A stretch of 64,000 bases of DNA from Ascidia mentula (lineage: Eukaryota; Chordata; Ascidiacea; Phlebobranchia; Ascidiidae). Every line of letters begins with the position of its first letter. Position 1 is the stretch's first letter. The notes under the pieces were generated by a model, which made no database searches, was not told the DNA's origin, and saw nothing but the letters and a program-made list of their open reading frames with translations. Shown piece by piece: positions 20,501 to 29,800 of this stretch. The stretch covers positions 4,962,501-5,026,500 of the forward strand of contig OX387200.1 in assembly GCA_947561715.1 (NCBI GenBank), given 5' to 3'. The position numbers were made by a program, and so were the translations under genes.

Positions 20501-23297
20501 TTCATTAACAAATTAAATTTTGGCACAGGTTTATTTAGCAATATTTCGGACAATATTTTCATTTAAAATTGACAACCCATCCGAACAGTACATTTTCTAT
20601 ATATTTTTTTGGAAAATATTGGGCACCTACAGTTATTCTTGCTACACTTGCCTACGCATTGTGGTTCTGGGCTCCATACTCCATTTGTGCATGTTCTTGT
20701 ATTGACTGTTATTATGTAACCCGACTGGCAATTGAAGTCACATGTTTGCCCATTGTTGCATTGTGATTCTAGGCACGTACACCCAGGATATACTTGAAGA
20801 GGCGACGACACAGCAGGCAATGATGGACATACTGGAAGGTGAAAGTATATTCAGATATAAGTGATAAAGAAAATGTCTTACAAATAAAATTGTGTTCTGT
20901 TTCTTTAACAAACAAGTAGATAATGTTCAAGTGTACAAACATGCAACAAGTTATGCTTGGTTGATGGGAAAATACTAATACACTTGGATACAGAGCTTTT
21001 GGCAAAATCCACATATCTGTCTGTGCAATATACAAAAATTTGTACAAATGTTAATAGTTTGGTTTAAACAGGGTAACCACCTGCTATTTTTGTCATATTG
21101 AAATAATACACCAATTTATAGCGTTAGTATTTGCACAGACTTCTATGTAACATAGGTTCATATATAAATCAAGTTTGCCGAAAACTCTGTGACCCGGTGT
21201 TTTATGCTTCATGTCAACATTGGTTCCGATGTCATAATGTTGCAGGTAAAGATTGCTTAGAATTGCATTGGTATTGAAAGAAGTTCTTCAATAACATGAA
21301 TGCAGTGCAGTGAAAAACATTTTTATGTTTAGGCAAAGCAGAAATTGTCAAAGAATGTAAGTACGAAGCACCAAAATAAAAACTTATGTTTAGATGAAGA
21401 AAAAAGCTTTTGGAATCTTTGCCTACACAAAAGTTTTTGGTGCTTGATATGTTCCTCGATAATTTCAACTTTGTCAATGCTTGAAATTTTCCCAAAAAAG
21501 GAGTTACTGCTGCGCTACACGCGATAAATCGAACAACTCCTGTCTAAACCAATGCATTTTCAGAGAATCTTTACCTGCAGCATTATGACGTCAGACCCAT
21601 TAATGACACGGGGTCAGAACCATAGATCAGTGTTTTCTCGAATGATGAGCAAAAAAGAATTCATCTCCGGAATTTCCCCAAAGTGAAAAGATGTTAATCG
21701 CCGACAATTGATGTTTATAATGCAGTAGGTATACGTGTCCCATAGAAATCAGTCACGAAGGCCCATTATAGTATTTTGCAGTGTCGAATATTGTTTAACA
21801 CGAATGAATTCACGCATAAACAAATTTAAATATTACCGGTACAGTTTCTTATTTTATTTTTAAACATTTTAGCTGGGATTGTAGACTTTTCATTTTCGTT
21901 TATCTTGTAGTAAATACTTATTGTATTTATTTTCCCTATGCTTTTGCTTTTAACGTCGCTTGTGTTTAATAAGGGTTGTTTTTTTTGCTTGCAATAGAAA
22001 ACTAAAAGCATTATCGCACGTAGGATCATAGAAGAGAATAGGGGAGACCGGGGATAGCTCGGACGGTTTTGGGAAAATTGCTCATATTTTTTTTAATTTA
22101 AGAACCTTTTTTATTCTTAAATTTTAAATTTTATTTTGTTTTAAGTAGTAAAGCATTACTCAAAAAACAAAAGGTTTGTCGTTCGTTTTAGCACACTAAA
22201 AATGTTTGTTCAGTCCATTTTTTTAACAGGTCTCAAATGTCCGAAGTCACCCCGGTACCGGGGTAACATCGGACGTCACTGGGGATATCTCGGACAGCAA
22301 GTTTTAACAGACGTTTTTTTTGTTTATTTAACAAGTAACTGAAATTAAACTTGGCGCAATATCAGCATTGGGGCATTAGAGCATAAAATATCATTCAAGC
22401 TTTCAGGAATCGGGGCGTGGCCACTTATCGTTTCGACCCTTCCACACGTTCATGCTTTGGGTAAATCGTGTACGTTTAACGGCAGCACGGATATCATAGA
22501 TTTTGGAGTCAACAAACGATTTTTATTTTTGGGACTTTTTCTTACTGCCAAAATTCAATCATTTCATCCAGCCTCTGTTTATTCTCTACTATGACCGATA
22601 ATTTTTCATAAAACTCAAAAATTGTTGCCTTTTCGCGATATTTTTCCATGATGTCCGAAGTATCCCCGACCACGTGACGACATAGAAATTCTTAAACTCT
22701 GGCCGTATTTTTAAAGGTTACACAAAATCATCATTGGCCTACATATTTGATTATGCAATCAACCCAAAATTACTGCATTTTGATTAACTGTGACAGATAT
22801 ATAACCTTCCACATACAAATTGAAAAACTTGGTTTCACTGATAAATTGACTTTTTCGATTATAACTTTTTAAGCAGACATGATTTACTTCCAAAGTTCCT
22901 GTTAACGTTTGATAGAGACATAAAGCTTTTGTAAAAGTGTCTTAACAATACCTAATTGTGACGTAAAATACCTGGTCCGAGGTATCCCCGTGTCCGGGGT
23001 ATCCCCGGTCTCCCCTACACGATAGAAGTATTTTATGTTCCATGAATATTGTAAACAAATTCGATATTTTAAAATGTTTGCGGTTGATGTATTTTAAACT
23101 GAATGGCAACAGGCACAACAAGTATGACTCTTCTGCCGTATTTTCTACGTCTGTCAGCTTTAGCAATTAACAATATGAACAAGCTTCTTATAATTTTAAG
23201 AAATACCATTATCTGTAGATTTCGTAGTTGTGTAGACTTTGTTTGGCTCACAAGGAACTGACAAGAACACAACGGTTAAAACCAACAATAAAAGCAT
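9122..23297 (-). CDS. RPTP copy A: CCP/CTLD/EGF/Ig receptor tyrosine phosphatase, shortened and probably decayed
   Basis: Single-pass receptor whose modules run signal peptide, CCPs, CTLD, EGF, two Ig, one relocated CCP, transmembrane helix, D1 and D2. Compared with copy B it lacks Ig3, the second CTLD, every FN3 exon and the two D1 exons that carry the P-loop and the helices after it. The D1 loss keeps the frame. The first CTLD exon is 5 nt shorter at its 3' end than in B or C and shifts the frame. The copy is therefore either a pseudogene or is spliced around that exon. The start is the ATG at 23297, which gives the signal peptide [16 protein letters not shown]; an in-frame ATG lies 27 codons upstream. 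The stop is at 9122-9124. Confidence 0.75.
10764..10815 (+). repeat. Retroelement 3'-end-like hairpin with CGAAAC and AATAAA (unit A)
   Basis: CTGAAGA is followed by a hairpin (GTCC...GGAC), GAAAC and then ACAATAAAC. The same motif sits in the same intron in units B (26065-26117) and C (48748-48802), so the insertion predates the triplication. The pattern is typical of the 3' end of Penelope-like or LINE retroelements. No reverse transcriptase remains. Confidence 0.4.
11765..13836 (-). CDS. Copy A: juxtamembrane and phosphatase domain D1 exons, P-loop exon deleted
   Basis: Exons: 13775-13836, 13421-13518, 13230-13329, 12619-12695, 12422-12556, 11976-12110 and 11765-11907. Landmarks are GKNRF (KNRY loop), [34 protein letters not shown] and [10 protein letters not shown], ending at VVHC. 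The next two exons of copies B and C (P-loop, and the Q-loop helix) are absent: a 655-bp deletion joins about 11,650 directly to flanking intron. Because the missing exons total 240 nt and restore phase 2, splicing from VVHC to the D2 linker stays in frame but leaves no catalytic loop. Confidence 0.85.
12727..12836 (-). repeat. tRNA-like SINE fragment (unit A)
   Basis: On the minus strand a B-box-like GGATTCAAATCCCGG with a T-arm follows an A-box-like TTGGTCAAGTGTCCGAC. A 3' tail of ATACTAATACT type comes after it. No matching 5' acceptor strand is present, so this is not a functional tRNA. The same fragment occurs in units B (28689-28798) and C (51397-51506), always in the intron before the DYINAS exon. 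Confidence 0.5.
14044..14155 (-). CDS. Copy A: transmembrane exon
   Basis: One 112-nt exon encodes [14 protein letters not shown] followed by a 21-residue hydrophobic Val/Ile helix ([17 protein letters not shown]) and the stop-transfer residues MCRR. Phase 1 in, phase 2 out. Counterparts are 30006-30117 (B) and 52600-52711 (C). Confidence 0.9.
14447..14638 (-). CDS. Copy A: CCP/sushi exon displaced next to the transmembrane exon
   Basis: A complete 192-nt phase 1-1 CCP exon of the Y type ([11 protein letters not shown]..., [19 protein letters not shown]). It lies directly 5' of the transmembrane exon rather than in the N-terminal CCP cluster. Copy B has the same displaced exon (30409-30600) and copy C does not. 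Its phase fits both neighbours, so it can be spliced in without a frame change. Confidence 0.75.
14727..15761 (-). CDS. Copy A: two Ig-like domains
   Basis: Ig1 is encoded by 15587-15761 and 15391-15497 ([20 protein letters not shown]; then [13 protein letters not shown]). Ig2 is encoded by 15141-15331 and 14727-14814 ([17 protein letters not shown]...; then [13 protein letters not shown], the usual DxGxYxC strand-F signature). Each domain is split by one intron. Ig3 of copies B and C is absent. The intron after Ig2 runs straight into the displaced CCP exon. Confidence 0.8.
14870..15000. repeat. Short TTAA-flanked inverted-repeat element (unit A)
   Basis: A 131-bp hairpin-like element. The left end is TTAAGGCAACAAGCCTCT and the reverse complement of the right end is TTAAGGAAGCAACAAGCCTCT. 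It lies in the intron that splits Ig2. All three units carry it (35146-35277, 56830-56960), so it was present before duplication. The TTAA at both ends suggests a piggyBac-like target, but the family is not proven. Confidence 0.5.
15912..16031 (-). CDS. Copy A: EGF-like domain exon
   Basis: A 120-nt phase 1-1 exon with six Cys in EGF order: [20 protein letters not shown] and GPRC. It lies between the CTLD and Ig1. Counterparts are 36172-36291 (B) and 57868-57987 (C). Confidence 0.85.
16304..17052 (-). CDS. Copy A: C-type lectin-like domain (two exons, first one frameshifted)
   Basis: Exons 16803-17052 and 16304-16414. Landmarks are [49 protein letters not shown] and, in the second exon, DTCAVI...[14 protein letters not shown]. 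No EPN or QPD sugar-binding motif is evident, so calcium-dependent sugar binding is doubtful. The first exon is 250 nt, against 255 nt in B and C. The 5-nt difference lies just before the donor and breaks the phase with the second exon. Confidence 0.8.
17834..20831 (-). CDS. Copy A: N-terminal CCP/sushi exon cluster
   Basis: Four usable CCP exons: 20652-20831 (CCP1), 19125-19316 (type Y), 18673-18861 (type X) and 17834-18019 (type Z). All are phase 1-1. They carry the CCP signature C...Y(G/N)TxCxFxCxxGYxLSS...C...GW...PxC, plus extra Cys pairs as in selectin-type CCPs. A further CCP-like stretch at 20127-20285 has a good donor but no acceptor and is probably dead. CCP1 ends at TAG|GCAAGT, a GC-AG donor. 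Confidence 0.8.
18528..18562 (-). repeat. Hammerhead-like hairpin motif (unit A)
   Basis: On the minus strand ATGATGA is followed by the stem GACCGAATCGGTC and then AAAAACG. The arrangement matches a decayed CTGATGA-stem II-GAAAC core. Related copies are at 39541-39566 and 40579-40604 (B) and 60528-60560 (C), all in introns between CCP exons. Confidence 0.35.
20832..23206 (-). other. Copy A: large first intron
   Basis: The interval between the signal-peptide exon and CCP1. It holds the TA-flanked DNA transposon at 22041-23015. No other exon was recognised. Parts align with units B and C. Confidence 0.6.
22041..23015. mobile_element. DNA transposon (non-autonomous, TA target site), only in unit A
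   Basis: A 975-bp insertion absent from the same site in units B and C. The termini are inverted: GGGGAGACCGGGGATAGCTC on the left, and GGGGAGACCGGGGATACCCC as the reverse complement of the right end. The flank is duplicated TA (22039-22040, 23016-23017). Several internal motifs of GGGGATAxCTCGGAC or TCCGAAGTxxCCCCGG type repeat near both ends. There is no transposase ORF. TA targets suit Tc1/mariner-like or ISL2EU-like families; I cannot choose between them. Confidence 0.8.
23207..23297 (-). CDS. Copy A: signal-peptide exon
   Basis: A 91-nt exon from the ATG at 23297 to a donor ATG|GTATTT. It encodes [18 protein letters not shown], a standard secretory signal with a likely cleavage after SVPC or nearby, then [12 protein letters not shown]. 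Phase 1 at its end fits any CCP exon. Counterparts are 45261-45351 (B) and 63228-63318 (C). Confidence 0.8.
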
Positions 23298-23830
23298 ATG
23301 TCCAGGCTTTGAAAGTATATAAAAAGCGAATCGTGTATTTGTTTTCCTGGGAAAAACACCTTTGAAAATACTATTCATAGAAAAAAGTATTGTGGATAAA
23401 TCTTTACCACCAATATCTCATATCTGAATAAACTTATTATACTGCATCAAAATACTAAACTCTGTTCATCTCCTCTTAACACAAACCCTCAAAAATTCTA
23501 ATGAGATCAATCATCAAATTTGCCCGGTTATGGAAAGGTGGCGGCGACGCTACCTTCTGAGGCCTGTTGTTTGCTTGCCTTTGAAAACTCCCTCTTTTTG
23601 CTTTAAGGAAGTTAAGGAAGCAAAATGCTCATTGTTTAATATCATTGTTTCGAACCAACCCCAGCGATGACTTCCTTACTTTCCTTCTTGTGATAAGACA
23701 AACAAACACAAAGCGAAGCAAACTTGCCTCATTCGATCTACATGAACATACTCCCATTTAACCTGCATTTGCGTGATTCCAATTTACTATTTTATTTCCA
23801 GCTAAGTTTGTAAAACTTTGATGTTGTACA
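23298..23830 (-). promoter_or_regulatory. Intergenic spacer between unit A start and unit B 3' flank (putative promoter region)
   Basis: Conserved spacer repeated at 45352-45920 and 63319-63850. It must contain the promoter and 5' UTR of copy A. The GC-rich ggtggcggcgacgctacc stretch is conserved in all three. No TATA box or initiator could be fixed with confidence. Confidence 0.35.
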
Positions 23831-24085
23831 AACAGTGTGCAACCGGTGTATATTTTGTGCATAAAAAGATTCTTTGAACGATGTAAACAGAAAAATGGTA
23901 CACAACTGGCAACGTGCAAATAAATATACAGCGATTCTGATTATTGCACAGGATATAGGGTACATTGACAATGTTACATCAGCGAATCATACAAGTTAAC
24001 CACAACAAGATAATTGATGCTGGAATGTAGTTGCAACACAAAATAATCGCTTTTGAGAAACTAAAGTTCATCACAAGAAAAAGCT

Positions 24086-26899
24086 TTACCTGAAGTTCAT
24101 ATACGCGTCAAACGACTGAATGTACTCAAGAACAACCTGGTAGCAGTAATCGAACAAGTTGACGTCTCCAACCATTCCAGTGCGACAATCGCGGAGGTCT
24201 TTCACTTCTCTCATCACATCCACTCTGTTCTCACTTCTCAGCCGTTCGAGAGAGTTGGCGACGGCGCAGAAAACTCCTGTGCGACTCGATCCGTCACTGC
24301 ACACAAAAAGTTTGCTGGACATAATGTACACAAACAAGCAGTATAACGTAGCGTTGTTGTGTTGCAAGGCCTTATGATAGTAAAAATGTGTGCCAGTGCG
24401 AAGACCAATTTATGAATTTCAAAACTATGAATTTAAGTCTTTGTGAATCCCTGGAATGGGACCTGGACGCCTATTACGTATATCTAACCAGCAATGAAGA
24501 AGGGCAATAAATTTCTTTTCCCGCGCCTCGACTGCATCTTTTTGGAAACTCCACACTTTTTGGATGACTTCAAGTAAGACGGTGGGATCGGGAGGTTGCA
24601 GGTCGGACGTCCAATCGTTCAAAACAATCTGTTTCACCAGGTGAGGTGTCTGACAACATACCAAGCCTTTTAGATTGGACGAGAAGTTTGAATATCTGGC
24701 CGAACCCGAAAAATTGCCAAAACTCAGCTATCAGAAGAATTATTTTAAACAGTTTGTTGAATTTAAATCACGTTTTTTTTTTATTCAAACAATAAAAAAA
24801 ACTAAAAAACTAATCAACTTATGGAATAAATACCAGTTGACCAAAAAGATCTGTGTTCCTCAATATTATTTTAACACGTTGTTTTGTTATTTTAAAGACT
24901 TAATCTTGCTGGCACTTGTATATTATTTCTCACTTTTACGATTTTAAAGAGTTTTTTCATAACCTGTTACCAGTTTGAGCGCCCTGGATAAGAAAATCAC
25001 AACAGACATCTAGGGGATATGCGCCAACCAAACCAAGGGTAACCGAATGTTTGAAACGATCTGTGTTAAACATACCGTCGTTTTATCTCTCTTAACTTCC
25101 AGGTCCCTTTCATAGTAACCAGTGTGATTGTGAACCGCCCGCGTCATGACCAGAAATTCACGGAGGCAAACTGAATCGTTCAATCCCGCCCAGTAAATGT
25201 CCTTGGAAGAAACCTTAAAGTTGGGAGTTTGGTTATTAGGTCGATTGAACGCTGGAAAACATACATTTCAAGCCATTTTCCTATTTTACATTTAATTTTA
25301 ATTTTGCGAACAAGTTAAAGCAGTGATTCTAACAGCGGGCGGTGGAAAACCAAAGGGCGATTGGCGATAAGATATATTGTCCATTCACATGCAGTTTAGT
25401 CGACACAACTGTTATGCGACTTATAAGATATCAGAATGCATCGATGTTATATTTTACCTTGAGTTTAAATTAAAGTTTAAGAAACTGGCGTGGTTGCATT
25501 GATATTGTCCGCAAAAAAATGGAAAATACATTTGCCATCATGTTTTCGCGGGGGAGGGTGCCCATCAGGAAAAAAAATTAGAAGCTCTGGCTTAAACTAT
25601 CGGTCGATTCAAACCCTTTCTAACTAAACACAGCCACAAAACTTTTAAGGTTTGAATGTTTACAAGCAGTTACCTGATCGAGCATGACGATACATCGGAT
25701 GTGGTTGTCGAACATACACCTCCAGAAAGTGTTATGGTTGCATTGCGGGGGATTTTGAGCCACCATGTAGTAAAACCCGTTGTTGTAAGCCTGAAAAAAT
25801 ACACAACACTGTTGTCAACCGTACTTACAGTCGTGTGTTTAAATGTATAGAATTTTGTGACTGCAACTACTTATCCGGATTCCTGTGGCAATCGAAAACC
25901 AATTATTGAAGTTCATCCACAAAAATCATACCATAATGATCACACCTGGTCACGTGACGATACAAGCGGTGCCATTGTTATCGATTCCCTTTTTCTTGTT
26001 TTTTTCTTACGTTTTTCCTGCGTTTTTAGTGTTTTATGCGCTTGATGCATTATCGTTATGACATAACCCTGAAGAAGTCTCGCCGGATGGTGGACGAAAC
26101 GTTGGTTACAATAAACACCTTAGTTATACAAGTGCCAGAAGAACAATTCCTACACTAATGATAATGATCATGTCCTAACTCAAACGTGTGTCAAATACTT
26201 GCTCGACTGAACTATAGTTGATCATCAATATTGTCCTGACAGTTTCGTTGTAAGTTTGTTGATCGAGAACAACATTTGTGAGTATCGCAAATCTTCGACA
26301 ATCCAACCGAAATCACCATTTTTCGACATAACGGGCCCACAGTATATTGCCACGAGATTTGCTGCACCTACATCGCGCGCAAGAAATGGGCCAGGTTGCT
26401 ACGTCACTCACCCGCATACTCGAGGCATTCAAATAAGGGGGTTCCCCGTCGCTTGGAAGCGTTCCAACGTACGCGAGGTTGTGGTCGTCTTCAAAAACGA
26501 AGCGTTGTTATACGTTAGATGTTGGCGTTTCACATAAGTGGGTTTCGCCGAACCCGATAGGTAAAATATGAAGAGTTCCATAAGCACTATATATCGTTTT
26601 AAACAAAAACTGCTGAAAATGTCTATTAACTGCCTTGTCAACCTGACGAACATTGCAGGGTATAGCGGACAAATAAATATGTGCAATACTGCGTAAGATC
26701 ATTGGGCGTTTTAGTGAAGACAACAGTGATATAACCAAGTCAACAGACCAATCACCCACATGGTAGTATTGAAGGGACGGTGTTGAAGTTCGTATTAATT
26801 GGATTTTGTCCGGCTATTGTTCCGTTCAACAAGGGCGGAATTTGTGAGATGACGTCAAACTGCAGCTTGATTCTTGACACGTGATATGGTCGTTCGACC
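24086..26899 (-). CDS. Copy B: phosphatase domain D2 exons
   Basis: Exons 26760-26899, 26412-26488, 25674-25790, 25076-25213, 24489-24649 and 24086-24296. Same features as copy A D2: [22 protein letters not shown] in place of WPD, HC|CDGSSRTG P-loop with Cys and Arg kept, and VGD in place of the Q-loop VQT. The intron after HC falls at the same codon phase as in D1. Copy B reads FYYMVAQ where copy A has FYYLVAQ. Confidence 0.85.
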
Positions 26900-29800
26900 C
26901 TAGATGGCGACAGAGAGTTAAAGTTGAACGTGTGTATGTCAGTTATTTCGGACTAAATGCTAGTTCTTCATAGAGGGAAATGCACTTTTCTGGAGCACTT
27001 GGTGACAAAAAAACAATTTATTTTAACTGTTTCAGTGGGAAAGCGGCAAACACGCAATAAGTCATATGAGAGTTGTTTTCAAAAGTACAAAAAACGTTGG
27101 CCAACCTGGCGAGGTGGTCGCAGTATTGGGGAAATCCCAAAACATCGACGTCAGTGTTTCCCATTGTGTACAATTCAGTAACTAGTTTGTGCAGGAAAAC
27201 GTATTGTTCCTGCGACCACAAGCAAAAAAACATGTAAGAATGGCAAAACACATCATGAGAAAAGTTTGCCAGCTCACCAGGGTTTGTACAATGTGCGGTC
27301 GGTTGAGCCTCATGTTATACACGACTTTCAAGACGTTGACCATTTTCTCCACTTCCAGCTGTTCTCCAAGAACGTCGAGAGCAATAAATGAACCTGTTTG
27401 TCCCACCCCCCCACTGGAAATACATTGAAATTTATAAATAGGAACTGCGTGCGATATATTGATGATATGAGTAAATTGTTGGTGCTCAATCTGTAGCGGG
27501 CGTAGAACTTGCTTTTTAAATTACCGGTTTTGTGGCTGTTATCACATACTATACCCATACACATAACTATATCATAAAGCCAATTACTAAGAAGAAAATC
27601 TGATCAGGAAAAACTGCCAAGTCAACTATACATATGATAAGAATAGCGAAATGGCAATTTTGCTGAAACCAAAACAACTCAAAGTGATAACTTATTCAAG
27701 CGAAATGTGGTGCAAAGTGGCGAACCTGCAGTGAACGACCATGGGAGCAGTGTTTTCGGCATGGGCTTCCACCGCTAGCTTATGAAGACGGAATATGGCA
27801 GAGGTGGTGTGGGGAATGCCGTGGTCGGGCCAACCCAGGTACTGGAATTGTCTGATCTCCATCGGGTTCTGCAATGTAATGTATTAACGGTGCCCTTCCT
27901 GAAAGTGTGTGTATCTTGCCAGGTATAGTGAGTCACCTGTAAACGTGGCGTGCTGACCAGGAATGTCCGGCATATGACGTTACCATGGCTTGACTCGTGC
28001 GTCGTTCTCACGGTACAGCATCCAAACTGGGTCTCATTACCTATGCGAGGCCAGTACTGGTGGCATTTTACCTAGCAAGGAAACAACAGATCATCCACGC
28101 TATTCGCTTTGGGAAGAAGTTACATTGAAAATTTTTTGATCCAACTATAGGTAAAAATATGGGTAAAGTGCGGTTGTGATTTTGTTCCATTAACGCTGAA
28201 AACTAGAAGTGCGATGCTGCATTCAAAAGGAGAGTTTGGGGTTATGTACAAAATTTGTGCTACAAATGTACAAATGACTGTTCGTGCACATGTGTACATT
28301 ATGAAGGAATAGCGTGAAACTGTATTTGCTATTTTTGATCGAACATAAGTCAAATGTTTTTAAAATAGTTTTTATATAGTACCTTGAAGTCCTCTAGTAG
28401 CTGGGTAAGCATCACTATCACACTGCAGTTATTTTCCGTCACCATCCGCCAGAAGTCGCTGCAGGTCGCAAGTAATGGACCTTGCGTTGCGATGAACTTT
28501 TTCGGCCGCGAATAACCCTGCGAAAATGGCGTGATCGGGGTTACGCGAGGTCATTGCAGGTTTGACAGTAGGTCCTTACGTTAATGTAGGAAGCGTTTAT
28601 GTAATCGCCCATCTCCTGGGTGAAGACTTTTTGCAGTGGTACTCTTGCATCGTCGCCTGAAAAATCACATGACCTTTAGTATTAGTATTTTTTGACCACA
28701 CCAAGATTTGAACCCAGGATATCCTGGCCACGAATCCCGATCAGGTTTTCTTATAGGTATATAGGTCGGACACTTGACCAATGCTGCCAATTTACCATTG
28801 GATCGGAATTGTGGTCGGATTTGCAAGTGGTGCTTCTTGTGGATAGAAACAAAGACCTTTAAGGAACTTAAAGTAAAAGTTACAACAATGCCTTGCTGGA
28901 AACCTCACTTCCGCAACGTTACCGAAAATAATCCCATGAGAAGGCAAAAATTCATAGAATAATAGATCACTGCCAGTCAGTTGCCTTGGATATTCAAAAG
29001 CTTATCAGCCATTCTTAGTTGAACGACAATAGAAAACCTTTAGAGGAACCCAGCAAAAAACTACGACTCATAATAGAAAGAATGATGTGAAAGGACACGA
29101 TCGCCACCAATCAATATGACACAATGAAACGAAAATTGACTCATTTGAGGAAGTACAGATTAAGGTAAGCACCAAAAGCTAAACAACTCACTTGGTAGAG
29201 TGTCATGAAAACGGTTCTTGCCTTGCGCCGTCGCTCTTTTGCCATAGTCGGTACTCACCCGGGACTTCCCCTCCAAGCTAGAGAGTACTTCCTGTTTGCA
29301 TTATATTAAGCGTTTAGGTTCGCAATTCAATCACAAATAACAGGAGCATTTTTATTTGTCATGTACATCATGCAGGCCTTACTTCGAATTCGCGACGAAA
29401 TTGTTGATCCTCGTCAGATCTCTTTTGGTTGAAAGTGGCCAAAAGGGACTCTGCGTCGATCGCGAACTCACTTAGTCGTACTGAATCTTCTTAACATCAA
29501 AACACAAAGGTATAAGCAAGGTTATCATCGTCACAGACCAAACAAATAAGCACGCTGCATTTTGATGCAGAAATTAGATTTTGTTCAGAAACATTGGCCA
29601 ATATCGAAGGATTTTGTGGGGTGTGAATTAATAAATCCACTTCAGCCTAACAAAAACTACCAATTTTTCTGTACATTTCGCCGCTACACCATTGCTCTTG
29701 GAAACACATATAATTACGTGTATTCTTCGAGTATACCTGTGTGTAATAACGGCATCTCATGATTCTCCACGGCATCTTGGCGTCCCAGCAGTTGTTTTCT

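Larger units (their letters stand above)
8221..23755 (-). repeat. Tandem gene-array unit A
   Basis: Leftmost unit of the array. Its left edge shows the same start (cctgcat...gcgtgattccaatttactat) as the units beginning near 23,757, 45,834 and 63,772. The unit holds RPTP copy A. It is the shortest copy, through a loss of about 4.3 kb of Ig3, CTLD2 and FN3 exons, a 655-bp loss in D1 and smaller losses. Confidence 0.85.

Noticed and set aside
23298-23378. Upstream in-frame ATG as the copy A start
   Set aside because: The 27 added residues are basic and would bury the hydrophobic signal. The ATG at 23297 gives a standard signal peptide. The upstream ATG cannot be fully excluded.
29700-29740. Telling apart true copy differences from read errors by single bases
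   Set aside because: Single-base differences between units cannot be separated from sequencing error without reads. I used only changes shared by two copies or larger rearrangements for the main claims.
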